From: Acidobacteriota bacterium
GTDB taxonomy: Bacteria > Acidobacteriota > Terriglobia > Bryobacterales > Bryobacteraceae
Assembly (NCBI GenBank): GCA_026394075.1
Contig: JAPKYX010000096.1
Location: 1 to 38,518, forward strand
Reading direction: 5' to 3'
DNA length: 38,518 nt
This document shows, one piece after another, positions 9,520 to 18,090 of the stretch. Both the position numbers and the translations under genes were made by a program. The notes under the pieces are model-generated. The model ran no database searches and had not been told where the DNA came from. It saw only the letters and a list, made by a program, of their open reading frames with translations. Position 1 is the stretch's first letter. Each line of letters opens with the position of its first letter.

Positions 9520-11500
9520 CCGGCGGCTTGCTCATCCAGTCAAACTGAGCTTTCGCGAAATCCTCCACCTCCGGTAGATCTGCCTCCAGCAGAAATCGCG
9601 CCTGGATCAGTTGGCGGGCGGCTTGCCGGATGCGGGCTAAATACTCATCGCGGCTCGAGTACCGCTCGCCGAACGAGAGCCGGGAGTCGCCACTGCTCAG
9701 CCGCGCCTCGCGCGTGGCGGCCAACGGGAAGAAGGCGCCTGCTTCACCGGAGAACTGCTCCGGTGCACCGATCGCAGGCGGCCGATAGTTCCAGCCGGTG
9801 TAGGTGCCGATGGGCACTTGGACGCTGGGCATGCGGATGCCCGCAATGGCGTTGCCGTCCTTGTCCACCGCGGGCACCAGCGCGGCGTAAGGTTTGCCCA
9901 ACAGCGGCGGCTCATAATCGACGATCCCCTGCGACCACCGCGGTCCAAAGTCCAGTCGATAGGTGATCAGCACGGGCGGCGGAAACTTCACTCCGGGAAT
10001 CGTGGGCCAGCCCGCGTTGGAGCTGGGCGTCAATGTCTTGTTGGCGATCCGCGGCATCTGGCTGGGCGGCGGCGCTGTGCCGGTGTCCATCCAGCGGTCC
10101 ATCGCGTCCAGCAAGGCGCGCATGATCAGGTTGCGGTTTAGAGGATTCAACGGCGCGGCCAGATGGGCGGCCTGGCTGGGCGGGAACGGTCCGGCAAAGT
10201 GCGGACCTGCGGCCACGGTGTAGATGCGGACATTGGCGGGAGGCTCAATATCGCGCTGGCCCGCCACGTCGGTGTGCACCAGCGATCCGGCGCGGTTGAA
10301 GTACTCCGAGTTGCTGAGCACGTGGAAGATCTTGGGCTCCACGCCCCGCGCCCGCGCCCAGCCCAGCAGCGAACCCTTGGCACCGGTGACCGGGTCACTT
10401 TGGTCGCCATCAGTGAACGGGAACATATCCACCGGATAAAGGAAGTTGAAGAACTGCTCCGCATCGCGCGACGCCTGTCCAAAACGGTGATTGAATGAAC
10501 CACGCCCCGCGCCGCCCACTTCGTCGATCACGCCATCAAAGACGCGGCGCCCCTGCTCATCTTCATTGAAGCCTTCGTAGAGCAGGTGCCGCAGGAAGCG
10601 GCCGCTTTGCGAGATCCCCCAGCCGGTGGCATGCTTGACGCCGGACAGCGGATTGCCCTGGGTTGCGTGTTTGAAGAAGCTGATCAAGTCACGCGTGCCC
10701 GCGAGACCCGTGCCCAGAACGCGGGGATCCTTGGCCGTGTAGACCACGTCATAGATCCGCCCCGGTTCAAACCCGCTATCGAGCGCCACGGTGTTGTTAT
10801 CGACAAAGCGCCATTGCCCGCGCGCCAGCCGTTGCGGCTTGCCATCGGTGCTGTCACGCACGGTGAGAAAAGCTTCCGGGTCCGCCATGTCGGCGATCGG
10901 GTACGCCTGGTGCGCACGATCCGCCAGCGGTGCGGTGGTCGAACGGGCATCGAGAATAAAGTTGCCCCGGATGCGGCCCTTGATCGGCTGGCCCGCCTCG
11001 GTGGCGATCGGCATCTGCATCCGCATCCGCCCCTCCGGCACATCCCACTGCCAGCCCATCCACACGAGGGCGTAGCCTTGCGCCATCAGGCGGCCATCGC
11101 CAAACTCCGCCTCAGTGGTGGGGTCCGCACTGCGCGCCGCTTTCTGGAAGGTGGCCAGCAGCGCCTTGCCGCCACGATTGCCCACTTCATAAAGCAGACG
11201 GCCTTTGAACTTGGCTGGGTCGACGGGCTTCAGCAAGTAGAAGTCCGCTGAGAACTCCACCTCACCCGCCGCATTGCGCGACGCCAACTTCAAATCAACG
11301 ATGCCTGCATTGGCGGCGAGCGCGGGGTTCAGGGCAAACTCCACTTGCCCCACCAGCTTCTCGTAGGCCCCCGCGGTGCCAAAGGCATTGCCGTTGAGCA
11401 CCGGCTCCCGCCGGTCAATGCGTAAGCGGACGACCCGCGCCTCCGCCACGGAAACCATCACATACGCCAGCAGGGCGAAGAGGCGGACCAAAGATCGCAT
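9509..11500 (-). CDS. Secreted alpha/beta hydrolase domain protein (Abhydrolase_10-like)
   Basis: A roughly 663-residue exported protein resembling the large 'alpha/beta hydrolase domain' family. It has a signal peptide (MRSLVRLFALLAYVMVSVAEA) and the family opening REPVLNGNAFGTAGAYEKLV. The likely nucleophile elbow is GWGISQSGRFLRH (about residues 293-305, Ser299). C-terminal family segments include GRIRGN and GTYTGWNYRPP. The substrate is unknown; hydrolysis of an ester or lactone is the general expectation. A TTG at 11530 would add ten residues ahead of the signal peptide, so ATG 11500 is preferred, although no strong ribosome binding site is seen. An 8-base inverted repeat lies directly upstream. 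The 3' end overlaps the CorC gene by 11 bases. Confidence 0.82.
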   Translation of the reverse strand: MRSLVRLFALLAYVMVSVAEARVVRLRIDRREPVLNGNAFGTAGAYEKLVGQVEFALNPALAANAGIVDLKLASRNAAGEVEFSADFYLLKPVDPAKFKGRLLYEVGNRGGKALLATFQKAARSADPTTEAEFGDGRLMAQGYALVWMGWQWDVPEGRMRMQMPIATEAGQPIKGRIRGNFILDARSTTAPLADRAHQAYPIADMADPEAFLTVRDSTDGKPQRLARGQWRFVDNNTVALDSGFEPGRIYDVVYTAKDPRVLGTGLAGTRDLISFFKHATQGNPLSGVKHATGWGISQSGRFLRHLLYEGFNEDEQGRRVFDGVIDEVGGAGRGSFNHRFGQASRDAEQFFNFLYPVDMFPFTDGDQSDPVTGAKGSLLGWARARGVEPKIFHVLSNSEYFNRAGSLVHTDVAGQRDIEPPANVRIYTVAAGPHFAGPFPPSQAAHLAAPLNPLNRNLIMRALLDAMDRWMDTGTAPPPSQMPRIANKTLTPSSNAGWPTIPGVKFPPPVLITYRLDFGPRWSQGIVDYEPPLLGKPYAALVPAVDKDGNAIAGIRMPSVQVPIGTYTGWNYRPPAIGAPEQFSGEAGAFFPLAATREARLSSGDSRLSFGERYSSRDEYLARIRQAARQLIQARFLLEADLPEVEDFAKAQFDWMSKPPAKP

Positions 11501-11501
11501 G

Positions 11502-11540
11502 TTCGTTTGTAGCGCCCTGGCTAGGTGCAATGCAAACGAA
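11502..11540. repeat. Perfect 8-base inverted repeat upstream of the hydrolase
   Basis: TTCGTTTG at 11502-11509 and CAAACGAA at 11533-11540 are exact reverse complements whose centres are 31 bases apart, about three helical turns. They sit in the 206-base divergent region immediately before the hydrolase ATG (11500). This geometry suits a dimeric or looping regulator, but chance cannot be excluded. I see no other clear element in that region. Confidence 0.35.
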
Positions 11541-11706
11541 GGACCGCGACGACTGCGTCAATCGCCCCGCGATGCGCCGACTGAATGACACGTGGAACAC
11601 GGCGCCGCTGTCATCAGTTAGCCCAGGCTATGATCGAGGAAAGCGTTGGCGGTAAGGCCGGTTGGCCCCGCGTAGCACCGAACAACAAGACACAAGGCAA
11701 CGTCGA

Positions 11707-12594
11707 ATGATCGAATCAACTGAGGAGCAGGTTGGGTTTATTGGTCTCGGCTCCATGGGAGAGCCGATGGCGTTGAACTTGGCCCGATCCGGCAAAAAGC
11801 TGGTTGTCTGGAACCGGACTCCGGCCAAGTACGCCAGCCTCAAGACATTGGGCGTGGGCATCGCAGCGGAGCCATCAGAGGTGTTTGTGCGGTGCCCGGT
11901 TGTTTTCCTCATGCTGGCCGATAGCGTGGCACTGGATGCAATTCTTGCGCGCGGCACGCCAGGGTGGGCCAGCCGTATTTCCGGACGCACGATCATCAAC
12001 ACCGCAACGGTGGCGCCCGGCTATTCCAAGACTCTCGAAAGTGAAATTCGCGCGTCGGGCGGGCGCTACGTCGAGGCACCGGTGTCGGGCTCCCGCAAAC
12101 CGGCTGAGGCTGGTCAACTGGTGGCGATGTTGGCCGGAGAAGAGGCGGCGATTGAGCAGGTAAGCGCTCTGTTTTCGCCCATGTGTCGAGGAGTGGTGCA
12201 CTGCGGAGAGGTCCCCCGGGCGCTCTCGATGAAGTTCGCGGTGAATGTCTTCCTGATCGCCAGCATCACGGGGCTGGTTGAGTCGGCTAATTTCGCCCGG
12301 GCGCAAGGGCTGGACCTCAGCGCTTGGGCCTCGATCGTGAATGCCAGCCAGATGGCGAGCGACATCTCGCGCGTGAAGGTAGAAAAACTACTGGAGGGAG
12401 ACTTCAGCGCCCAAGCGGCGATCACCAACGTTCTGGAGACCAATCGGCTCATCGCAGAGGCTGCCCAAGAGTCAGGGATCAGCGCACCGCTGATGGATAC
12501 GTGCTTGGCGCTCTACCGCCGTGCGCAAGGCCTCGGCCATGGTGCATTGGACGCCGTTGCGGTGTTGCGTGCATTTGAGGATGGCGCGGCCTGA
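11707..12594 (+). CDS. 3-hydroxyisobutyrate dehydrogenase-like NAD(P)-dependent oxidoreductase
   Basis: A 295-residue beta-hydroxyacid dehydrogenase family enzyme that oxidises a 3-hydroxy acid or reduces the matching semialdehyde or glyoxylate with NAD(P). The Rossmann motif GFIGLGSMGEPMA is at residues 10-22. The substrate loop EAPVSGSRKPAEAGQL lies at about 123-138, and the catalytic lysine is K176 with N180 in LSMKFAVN. The length is typical. The start is ATG 11707, nine residues before the Rossmann motif, with AAGGCA upstream; a TTG at 11662 would add 15 unlikely residues. It stands alone on this strand and is convergent with the DUF1501 gene. Exact specificity (3-hydroxyisobutyrate, tartronate or succinic semialdehyde) cannot be assigned. 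Confidence 0.92.
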   Translation: MIESTEEQVGFIGLGSMGEPMALNLARSGKKLVVWNRTPAKYASLKTLGVGIAAEPSEVFVRCPVVFLMLADSVALDAILARGTPGWASRISGRTIINTATVAPGYSKTLESEIRASGGRYVEAPVSGSRKPAEAGQLVAMLAGEEAAIEQVSALFSPMCRGVVHCGEVPRALSMKFAVNVFLIASITGLVESANFARAQGLDLSAWASIVNASQMASDISRVKVEKLLEGDFSAQAAITNVLETNRLIAEAAQESGISAPLMDTCLALYRRAQGLGHGALDAVAVLRAFEDGAA

Positions 12595-12603
12595 AGCTCA
12601 TCA

Positions 12604-12628
12604 CCGGCGCTAGCTTTCGCAGCGCTGG
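12604..12628. terminator. Stem-loop between convergent genes, possible bidirectional terminator
   Basis: CCGGCGCT (12604-12611) pairs with AGCGCTGG (12621-12628) over eight positions with one G-T wobble and a nine-base loop. It lies ten bases after the dehydrogenase stop and 17 bases past the DUF1501 stop, so it could serve both genes. There is no T-run, so Rho-independent action is uncertain. Confidence 0.35.
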
Positions 12629-12645
12629 AAGCTTTCCGCCAGCCC

Positions 12646-14052
12646 CTACGCCAAAATGCCATCCACCACCCGAGCCGGGAACTCGTCGGTGATGCGTTCG
12701 AAGCGGCCCTCGCGTTGGATCACCAGGTTGCGGTGGTTCATGCCCAGCAGGTGCAACACCGTGGCGTGGAAGTCATGGACGCTGACCTTGTCTTCCGCGG
12801 CGCGGTAGCCGATCTCATCGGTGCTGCCGTAGGTGGTGCCGCCCTTCACGCCGCCGCCGGCCATCCAGATGCTGAAGCCAGAGGGGCCATGGTCACGGCC
12901 CGCGTTGGGGCCGGGGTCCTGCGCGATGGGCAGGCGGCCGAACTCGCCACCCCAGACGACCAGCGTGGAATCGAGCAGGCCGCGCTGCTTCAGGTCGCGG
13001 ACCAGAGCGGCGGCAGGCCGGTCGGTCTTGCCGCAGGCGTATTCCAGGCCTTCGCGGATCTTGTTGTGGTTGTCCCAGATCTGGCCTTCGATGTAGATCT
13101 GCACCAGGCGCACGCCGCGTTCCACCAACCGGCGCGCCATCAGGCAACGCTTGCCGTAGGAGGCCGTGCGCTCGTCGTTCAAGCCGTAGTCTTCGCGGGT
13201 GCCTTCGCTTTCCTTGCTCAAGTCCAGCGCGTCGGTGGCCTCCATCTGCATGCGGGCGGCGAGCTCATAGTTGGCGATGCGGGCCTGCAGTTCAACGTTG
13301 CCGGGGTGCTGCTGGCTGTGGTTGGCATCCAGGCGGTGCAGCAGGCTGCGGATCAGGTCGACGATGGCACTGGGGTACTCCTGCTTCGCGGCCAAGTTCA
13401 AAATGGGCGAGCCTTCGGAGCGTACCCGCGTGCCCTGATAGACCGCGGGCAGCCAGCCGGCCTGCCAGTTCTGGATGAAGTTGATCGGCGGACCTTTCGG
13501 GTCATCCAGCACGACGTAGGCGGGCAGGTTCTGATTCTCTGAACCCAACCCGTAGACGATCCAGGCACCCAGCGAAGGCCGCGTGGGCAGAATCCGGCCG
13601 CCGTGCATCAGGAACAGCGCCGCCTCATGGGCCAAGTGCGTCGTGTACATGGAACGCACCACGGCGATGTTGTCGGCTACCTTACCCAGGTGCGGCAGCA
13701 GTTCCGAGATCTCGATGCCTGATTGGCCGTGTTTCGAGAACTTGTAGGGGGATGGCATCAGGCCGCCGGTCTCGCGGACCGCGCGCACTTCCGCCGCCAG
13801 ATCGCGCCCCGGAGCCTTGCCCGCGTACTTTTCCAGCGCCACCTTGTAGTCGAACAAGTCCACCTGGCTGGGGCCGCCATTCATGAACAGCTGGATGACC
13901 GCCTTGGCTTTGGGTGCGTGGTGCGGCTTCTTGGGTGTCAGGTCATAGAGGCCGGAGGCGGCGCTTAACTGATCGGCCGAGAACAGGCCAGCCAAGGCCG
14001 TGCCCATCAGGCCATCCGAGATGCGGGAGAAGAAATCGCGGCGAGTGGTCAT
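12646..14052 (-). CDS. DUF1501 protein, Tat-exported (alkaline-phosphatase/sulfatase-like fold)
   Basis: A 468-residue DUF1501 protein, a family abundant in Planctomycetes and Solibacter relatives and related to the alkaline phosphatase/sulfatase superfamily; its reaction is not established. It has an N-terminal twin-arginine signal (MTTRRDFFSRISDGLMGTAL). Candidate metal-site segments are IQLFMNGGPSQVDLFDYK (about 52-69), VVWGGEFGRLP, AGRDHGPSGFSIWMAGGG and VSVHDFHATVLHLLG. The length is normal. It starts 15 bases after the PSD1-type heme protein gene, its usual partner, and is the last gene of the six-gene minus-strand unit. Start ATG 14052. Confidence 0.93.
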   Translation of the reverse strand: MTTRRDFFSRISDGLMGTALAGLFSADQLSAASGLYDLTPKKPHHAPKAKAVIQLFMNGGPSQVDLFDYKVALEKYAGKAPGRDLAAEVRAVRETGGLMPSPYKFSKHGQSGIEISELLPHLGKVADNIAVVRSMYTTHLAHEAALFLMHGGRILPTRPSLGAWIVYGLGSENQNLPAYVVLDDPKGPPINFIQNWQAGWLPAVYQGTRVRSEGSPILNLAAKQEYPSAIVDLIRSLLHRLDANHSQQHPGNVELQARIANYELAARMQMEATDALDLSKESEGTREDYGLNDERTASYGKRCLMARRLVERGVRLVQIYIEGQIWDNHNKIREGLEYACGKTDRPAAALVRDLKQRGLLDSTLVVWGGEFGRLPIAQDPGPNAGRDHGPSGFSIWMAGGGVKGGTTYGSTDEIGYRAAEDKVSVHDFHATVLHLLGMNHRNLVIQREGRFERITDEFPARVVDGILA

Positions 14053-14067
14053 GGCGTGTACTCCCTG

Positions 14068-16842
14068 TTAGTCAATGTAGAGAAACTCAGCCGAGTTCAT
14101 CAAGGTGTGGCAGAGCGTGGCCAGCGCCAGCCAGCGCGAGCGGGTCGTCACGGGTTCGGCGGGGCGGTCCGCTTCGAGCGACTTCTTCCACTGCTCACCC
14201 ATTTGCTGCATGGTGGAGACCGACGCCGTCAGTTCGTCCGGCGTTGGTGGCCGCGCGAGCGCAAGCAGATAGGCTCGCTCCACTTGGGCCTTCGGATCAT
14301 CGCCCACCGCATCGGCAATGCGTCCGGCCATGAAGCGGGCGTTCTCGCGCGCCAGGTCGCTGTTCATCAAGTGCAGCGCTTGCGAGGAGACCACCGACTG
14401 GCCACGCTTGACGCAGTTGGGATTCATGAACGGCTGATCAAACGTGTCGAGCAGCGACACGGGCTGCGTGCGCTTTTGCGAGACATAGATGCTGCGGCGG
14501 CGGCTTTCGGTGATCACTTCGCCATCGGGCAGCTGCTTGATCGCATCCGCGGGTCCGAACTGCGTCGTGTCCAGGCGTCCGGCGATCTGCAGGATGGTGT
14601 CGCGGATGGCTTCGGCATCGATCCGTTGCAGCGGGAAGCCGGTGCCGCCGGTGCGCTGGCGGTAGTAGCGGGAGGTCATGATCAGCCGGTGCAGAGCCTT
14701 GATGTCCCAGCCGGTGCGCACAAACTCCGTGGCCAGCCAATCGAGCAGCTCCTGATTCTCCGGTGCCGCGCCCATGCGCCCGAAGTTGCCGGGCGTGCTG
14801 ACCAGGCCTGCGCCGAAATGCTGTTGCCAGATGCGGTTCACCATGACGCGCGCGGTGAGCGGATGCTCCGGTTCGGTCAGCCATTGGGCCAGTGCCAGAC
14901 GGCGGCCACTGGAATGAGCGAGCGCGACGGGCTGATAGGGCTTCAGGCTGGCGGAAAGCACGGAAGGCGGGCCGGGCGGCACCAGCGCTCCGGGGCTGGC
15001 CACGTCGCCGCGCATCAGGATGCGGGTGGCGGGTGGCCCCGGGCCCAGATCAAACAGTGCGCGGACCAGCGGCGGCCCCTTGCGCTTCGCCTTCTCCTGC
15101 GCGATCTGTTTATCGAGCGCGGCCTTCTCCTTCTTGAAGGCCGAGTAGGCTTCTTCCAGCTCCCGCAGCTTGATGTCGGAGGCTGCTGCGGCCTTCTTGG
15201 CGGCGACGTGCTGCTCGCGATAGGGCTTGGCCGCCGCTTCGAGTGCACGCTCCAGTTCGGCGATGCGTGCATCGAGAGGCTGGTTGTGCGTCACCATCGC
15301 TGCGTATTCCGGTGTGGCCTTGGCGATGAAGTAGCGGGTATTGTTCTCATCGCAGTTCGCACCGACACCGCCGCAGGGGAACTCGCCGGGCAGCCAGGCG
15401 TAGGGGTCGAAAGCGGGCGTCAGAATTGACACCAGCCGATAGTAGTCGCGCGTGGGCAGCGGGTCGTATTTGTGGTCGTGGCAGCGGGCGCACCCGATCG
15501 AGAGGCCCATCACGCCTGAGCCCAACACTTCAATCTGCCCGGCGATCACATCCATGCGTTCCGGGATGAAGTTCTGCTCCGTGCTGTTGGTGCCGTCGGG
15601 CGCCATGCGCCAGAATCCGGTGGCGGCCATCAGGTCGATGTGGTCCGGCGTCAACTGCTTCGTGGCTCGGAAGTCGAACAGCTCATCCCCGGCCAATTGT
15701 TCAGTGAGGAACTGGTTGTAGGGCTTGTTGGCCGCAAAGGCACGAATCACATAATCGCGGTAGCGCCAAGCGTGCAGCCGGGCCTGATCGGAATTGTTGC
15801 CGCCTTCGCTGTCGGCATAGCCCACCGCATCGAGCCACAACCGCGCGGAGCGCTCCGCATAACGGGGCGAAGCCAGCAAGCTGTCGAGCAGCGCTTCGTA
15901 GCGGTTGGCGCGGGCGTCACTGCGATAGGCGGCGATCTGGTCAGGCGCGGGCGGCAAACCGGTCAAGTCAAAGTACGCACGGCGTAGCAACGCTCCATCG
16001 GCGGCGGGAGTGGCGAGCGGGCTGCCCGTGGCTCCTCGTTTGGCCAACACAAACGCGTCGATCGGGTGCGTGGCTCCGGCCACCACGGGCACAGGTGCGC
16101 GGCGTGGCGCTTGGAAGGCCCAGAACTCCCGATCCTTCGCTTTGATCGCCGGATCGTTCAGCGGATCGACGGCGGCCACGGGCTCGTTGTCGGGCCGCGC
16201 GCCTTCAGCGATCCAGCGCTTTACTTTGTCGAACTCATCATCGGTGAGGCCACGGACGGAGAACTGCTCCTGTAGCTTCGGCGGCGGCATTTGCTGTGCG
16301 GCGATCTTTTGCACCAGCAGGCTGCTGTCGGGAGCGCCGGGTACGAGCGCCGCGCCGGACTTGCCGCCCTTGAGTAGACTGGCGATGGTCCGCAGGTCCA
16401 GGCCCGCCTTCTTTTCGACGCGGCCATGACACACCCAGCACTTGGCGCTGAAGATTGCGTGGACATCGCGTTCGGCCACGGGTGGCTTGGCGGTTTCGGT
16501 CTCAATCCAGGTGCGGATGGTGGCGATCTCGGCGGCAGGCATCGGAGGCGCGCCCATCGGCATTTTGCCGGTTGCGATCTGGCCCAACAGGATGCTGTCG
16601 CTGGGGCGGCCGGAAACAATGGCGCTGCCGGACTTGCCGCCACGCAGGATATCTTCCCGTGTCTCAATGGACAGGCCGCCGCTGCGGACCTTGGCGCTAT
16701 GGCAGGGCATGCAGCGCGCGCGCAACAGCGGCGCGGCGTCATGCTCAAAGTCGGCTGCTGCGAGCACAGGCACAAGTGCCACCAGGATCAACGCGCAGTG
16801 CGAGGCAGCGCGAATCACACTTAGCTGGACGGTGGGCGGCAT
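14068..16842 (-). CDS. PSD1 and planctomycete cytochrome c domain protein (DUF1549/DUF1553), three CxxCH motifs
   Basis: A 924-residue exported protein with a signal peptide ([15 protein letters not shown]). It carries two N-terminal cytochrome-c-like heme motifs, CMPCH (44-48) and CWVCH (135-139), each followed by a GGKSG repeat and an M-P-rich axial-ligand region ([18 protein letters not shown]). DUF1549 follows from about 258 (IDAFVLAK), containing a third Cxx[16 protein letters not shown] Lys/Ala/Glu-rich probable coiled coil lies at about 530-600, and DUF1553 closes the protein ([25 protein letters not shown]). The family is thought to act with DUF1501 proteins in the periplasm or outer envelope; the reaction is unknown. 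It begins 36 bases after the E2 gene, linking it to the dehydrogenase operon. Confidence 0.94.
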   Translation of the reverse strand: MPPTVQLSVIRAASHCALILVALVPVLAAADFEHDAAPLLRARCMPCHSAKVRSGGLSIETREDILRGGKSGSAIVSGRPSDSILLGQIATGKMPMGAPPMPAAEIATIRTWIETETAKPPVAERDVHAIFSAKCWVCHGRVEKKAGLDLRTIASLLKGGKSGAALVPGAPDSSLLVQKIAAQQMPPPKLQEQFSVRGLTDDEFDKVKRWIAEGARPDNEPVAAVDPLNDPAIKAKDREFWAFQAPRRAPVPVVAGATHPIDAFVLAKRGATGSPLATPAADGALLRRAYFDLTGLPPAPDQIAAYRSDARANRYEALLDSLLASPRYAERSARLWLDAVGYADSEGGNNSDQARLHAWRYRDYVIRAFAANKPYNQFLTEQLAGDELFDFRATKQLTPDHIDLMAATGFWRMAPDGTNSTEQNFIPERMDVIAGQIEVLGSGVMGLSIGCARCHDHKYDPLPTRDYYRLVSILTPAFDPYAWLPGEFPCGGVGANCDENNTRYFIAKATPEYAAMVTHNQPLDARIAELERALEAAAKPYREQHVAAKKAAAASDIKLRELEEAYSAFKKEKAALDKQIAQEKAKRKGPPLVRALFDLGPGPPATRILMRGDVASPGALVPPGPPSVLSASLKPYQPVALAHSSGRRLALAQWLTEPEHPLTARVMVNRIWQQHFGAGLVSTPGNFGRMGAAPENQELLDWLATEFVRTGWDIKALHRLIMTSRYYRQRTGGTGFPLQRIDAEAIRDTILQIAGRLDTTQFGPADAIKQLPDGEVITESRRRSIYVSQKRTQPVSLLDTFDQPFMNPNCVKRGQSVVSSQALHLMNSDLARENARFMAGRIADAVGDDPKAQVERAYLLALARPPTPDELTASVSTMQQMGEQWKKSLEADRPAEPVTTRSRWLALATLCHTLMNSAEFLYID

Positions 16843-16878
16843 GGTTTGATTACCAGCAGCATATCGAACCCCTGTCCG

Positions 16879-18090
16879 CTATGGGGCCGACAACTCCGCT
16901 GGCGGGTCAGCCATCAGCTGCACCAGGGTGGCGAGAAAGCGAGCTGCCGGAGCGCCGTCCACCACGCGGTGGTCGAAGGTGAGGCTGAGCGTCATCAGTT
17001 GGCGCACGCTGAAATCGCCTGCCTCCGTCACCACCAGCTCCTTGCGGATGGCACCTAAACCGAGCACCGCGGTTTCCGGATAGTTGATGATCGGCGTGAA
17101 GGCGTCAATGCCGAAGCTGCCCAGATTGGAGATGCTGAAGACGCTGCCGGTCATCTGCTCGGGCCGCAGGCGACGGGTTTGCGCGGCTTCGATCAACTGT
17201 CGCGATTGGCGCGCCAGGTCTGCCAGAGTCGCGTTGGCGACATCGCGCAGCACTGGGTTGAAGAGGCCGTGCGGCGTGTCCACGGCCAAGCCCAGGTCGA
17301 AGCGTTGCGGCAGCACGATCCGGTCGGCCTCCCAGCGGCCTGCGAGAAGCGGATGTTGCCGCAGCGCGCTCGCCACTAGCTTGGCGATGAAGTCGGTGTA
17401 GGCGGGCGCTGACGTGGTGGTCTTCTTCCATTGCTCGCGCAGAGCGACAAGAGCGGTGGCGTCGGCGCGGCTGGTGAGGGTGACGGGTGCGGTTTGCTGC
17501 TGGCTCTCCAGCATGCGCGCGGCGATCGTTCGGCGCGGTCCGGAGATGGGCACTGAAGTCGCGGGTGACGAGGAGAGAGGCTGCGCGGCGCGCACATCGG
17601 CCTCCCGGACGCGACCGCCGCGGCCCGTGCCGATAAGGGTGGTGGGATCAATGCCCAGTTCCGCTGCTACCCGCCGCGCTCGTGGCGTGATCGGAGAGTG
17701 GCTGTTGCGGGGTGCCTTGGGGGACGAGTGCTCTGGTGCGGCGACTGCGGGTAGTGCTGGCTCCGGGAGGCTTTGGGAGTTGAGCTGACTCCGCTCCATA
17801 CTGTCGCGGCTCGGTTCGGACGCTCCGCTAATGGGCTCAGATTCGCCCGGTGCCAGCAGGAAGCCGAGCAGCTGGCCGACCAGTACGACGCCGCCGGCCA
17901 CCGGGGCATCGGGCGGAACAAACAACACCCCAGAGTCGAGCGATTCGACGTCCATGGTGATCTTGTCGCTCTCGACGGCAAACAGCGGCTCACCCGCACT
18001 AACGAAGTCGCCCGGCTGTTTTAACCAGCCGGCAAACAGGCCTTCCTCCATGGACCAGCCCAGGCGCGGAACGGTGATCTCAATGGCCAT
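16879..18090 (-). CDS. 2-oxoacid dehydrogenase complex E2 (lipoyl acyltransferase)
   Basis: A 403-residue dihydrolipoyl acyltransferase, the core of a 2-oxoacid or acetoin dehydrogenase complex, moving the acyl group from E1 via lipoate to CoA in the cytoplasm. A single lipoyl domain covers 1-80, with the lipoylated K43 in ESDKITMD. A Ser/Pro/Ala linker precedes the peripheral subunit-binding domain at about 132-168 (ITPRARRVAAELGID, GTGRGGRVREADV). The catalytic acyltransferase domain ends with the active-site motif DHRVVDG (H374, D378). All key residues are present. ATG 18090 lies four bases after the stop that the E1 gene would have without its apparent frameshift. No E3 dihydrolipoamide dehydrogenase is in the window. 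Confidence 0.95.
   Translation of the reverse strand: MAIEITVPRLGWSMEEGLFAGWLKQPGDFVSAGEPLFAVESDKITMDVESLDSGVLFVPPDAPVAGGVVLVGQLLGFLLAPGESEPISGASEPSRDSMERSQLNSQSLPEPALPAVAAPEHSSPKAPRNSHSPITPRARRVAAELGIDPTTLIGTGRGGRVREADVRAAQPLSSSPATSVPISGPRRTIAARMLESQQQTAPVTLTSRADATALVALREQWKKTTTSAPAYTDFIAKLVASALRQHPLLAGRWEADRIVLPQRFDLGLAVDTPHGLFNPVLRDVANATLADLARQSRQLIEAAQTRRLRPEQMTGSVFSISNLGSFGIDAFTPIINYPETAVLGLGAIRKELVVTEAGDFSVRQLMTLSLTFDHRVVDGAPAARFLATLVQLMADPPAELSAP

Noticed and set aside
14056-15429. 457-residue plus-strand open frame opposite the PSD1 protein
   Set aside because: Composition is typical of an antisense shadow, and the minus-strand protein has three heme motifs and both DUF domains in this region.
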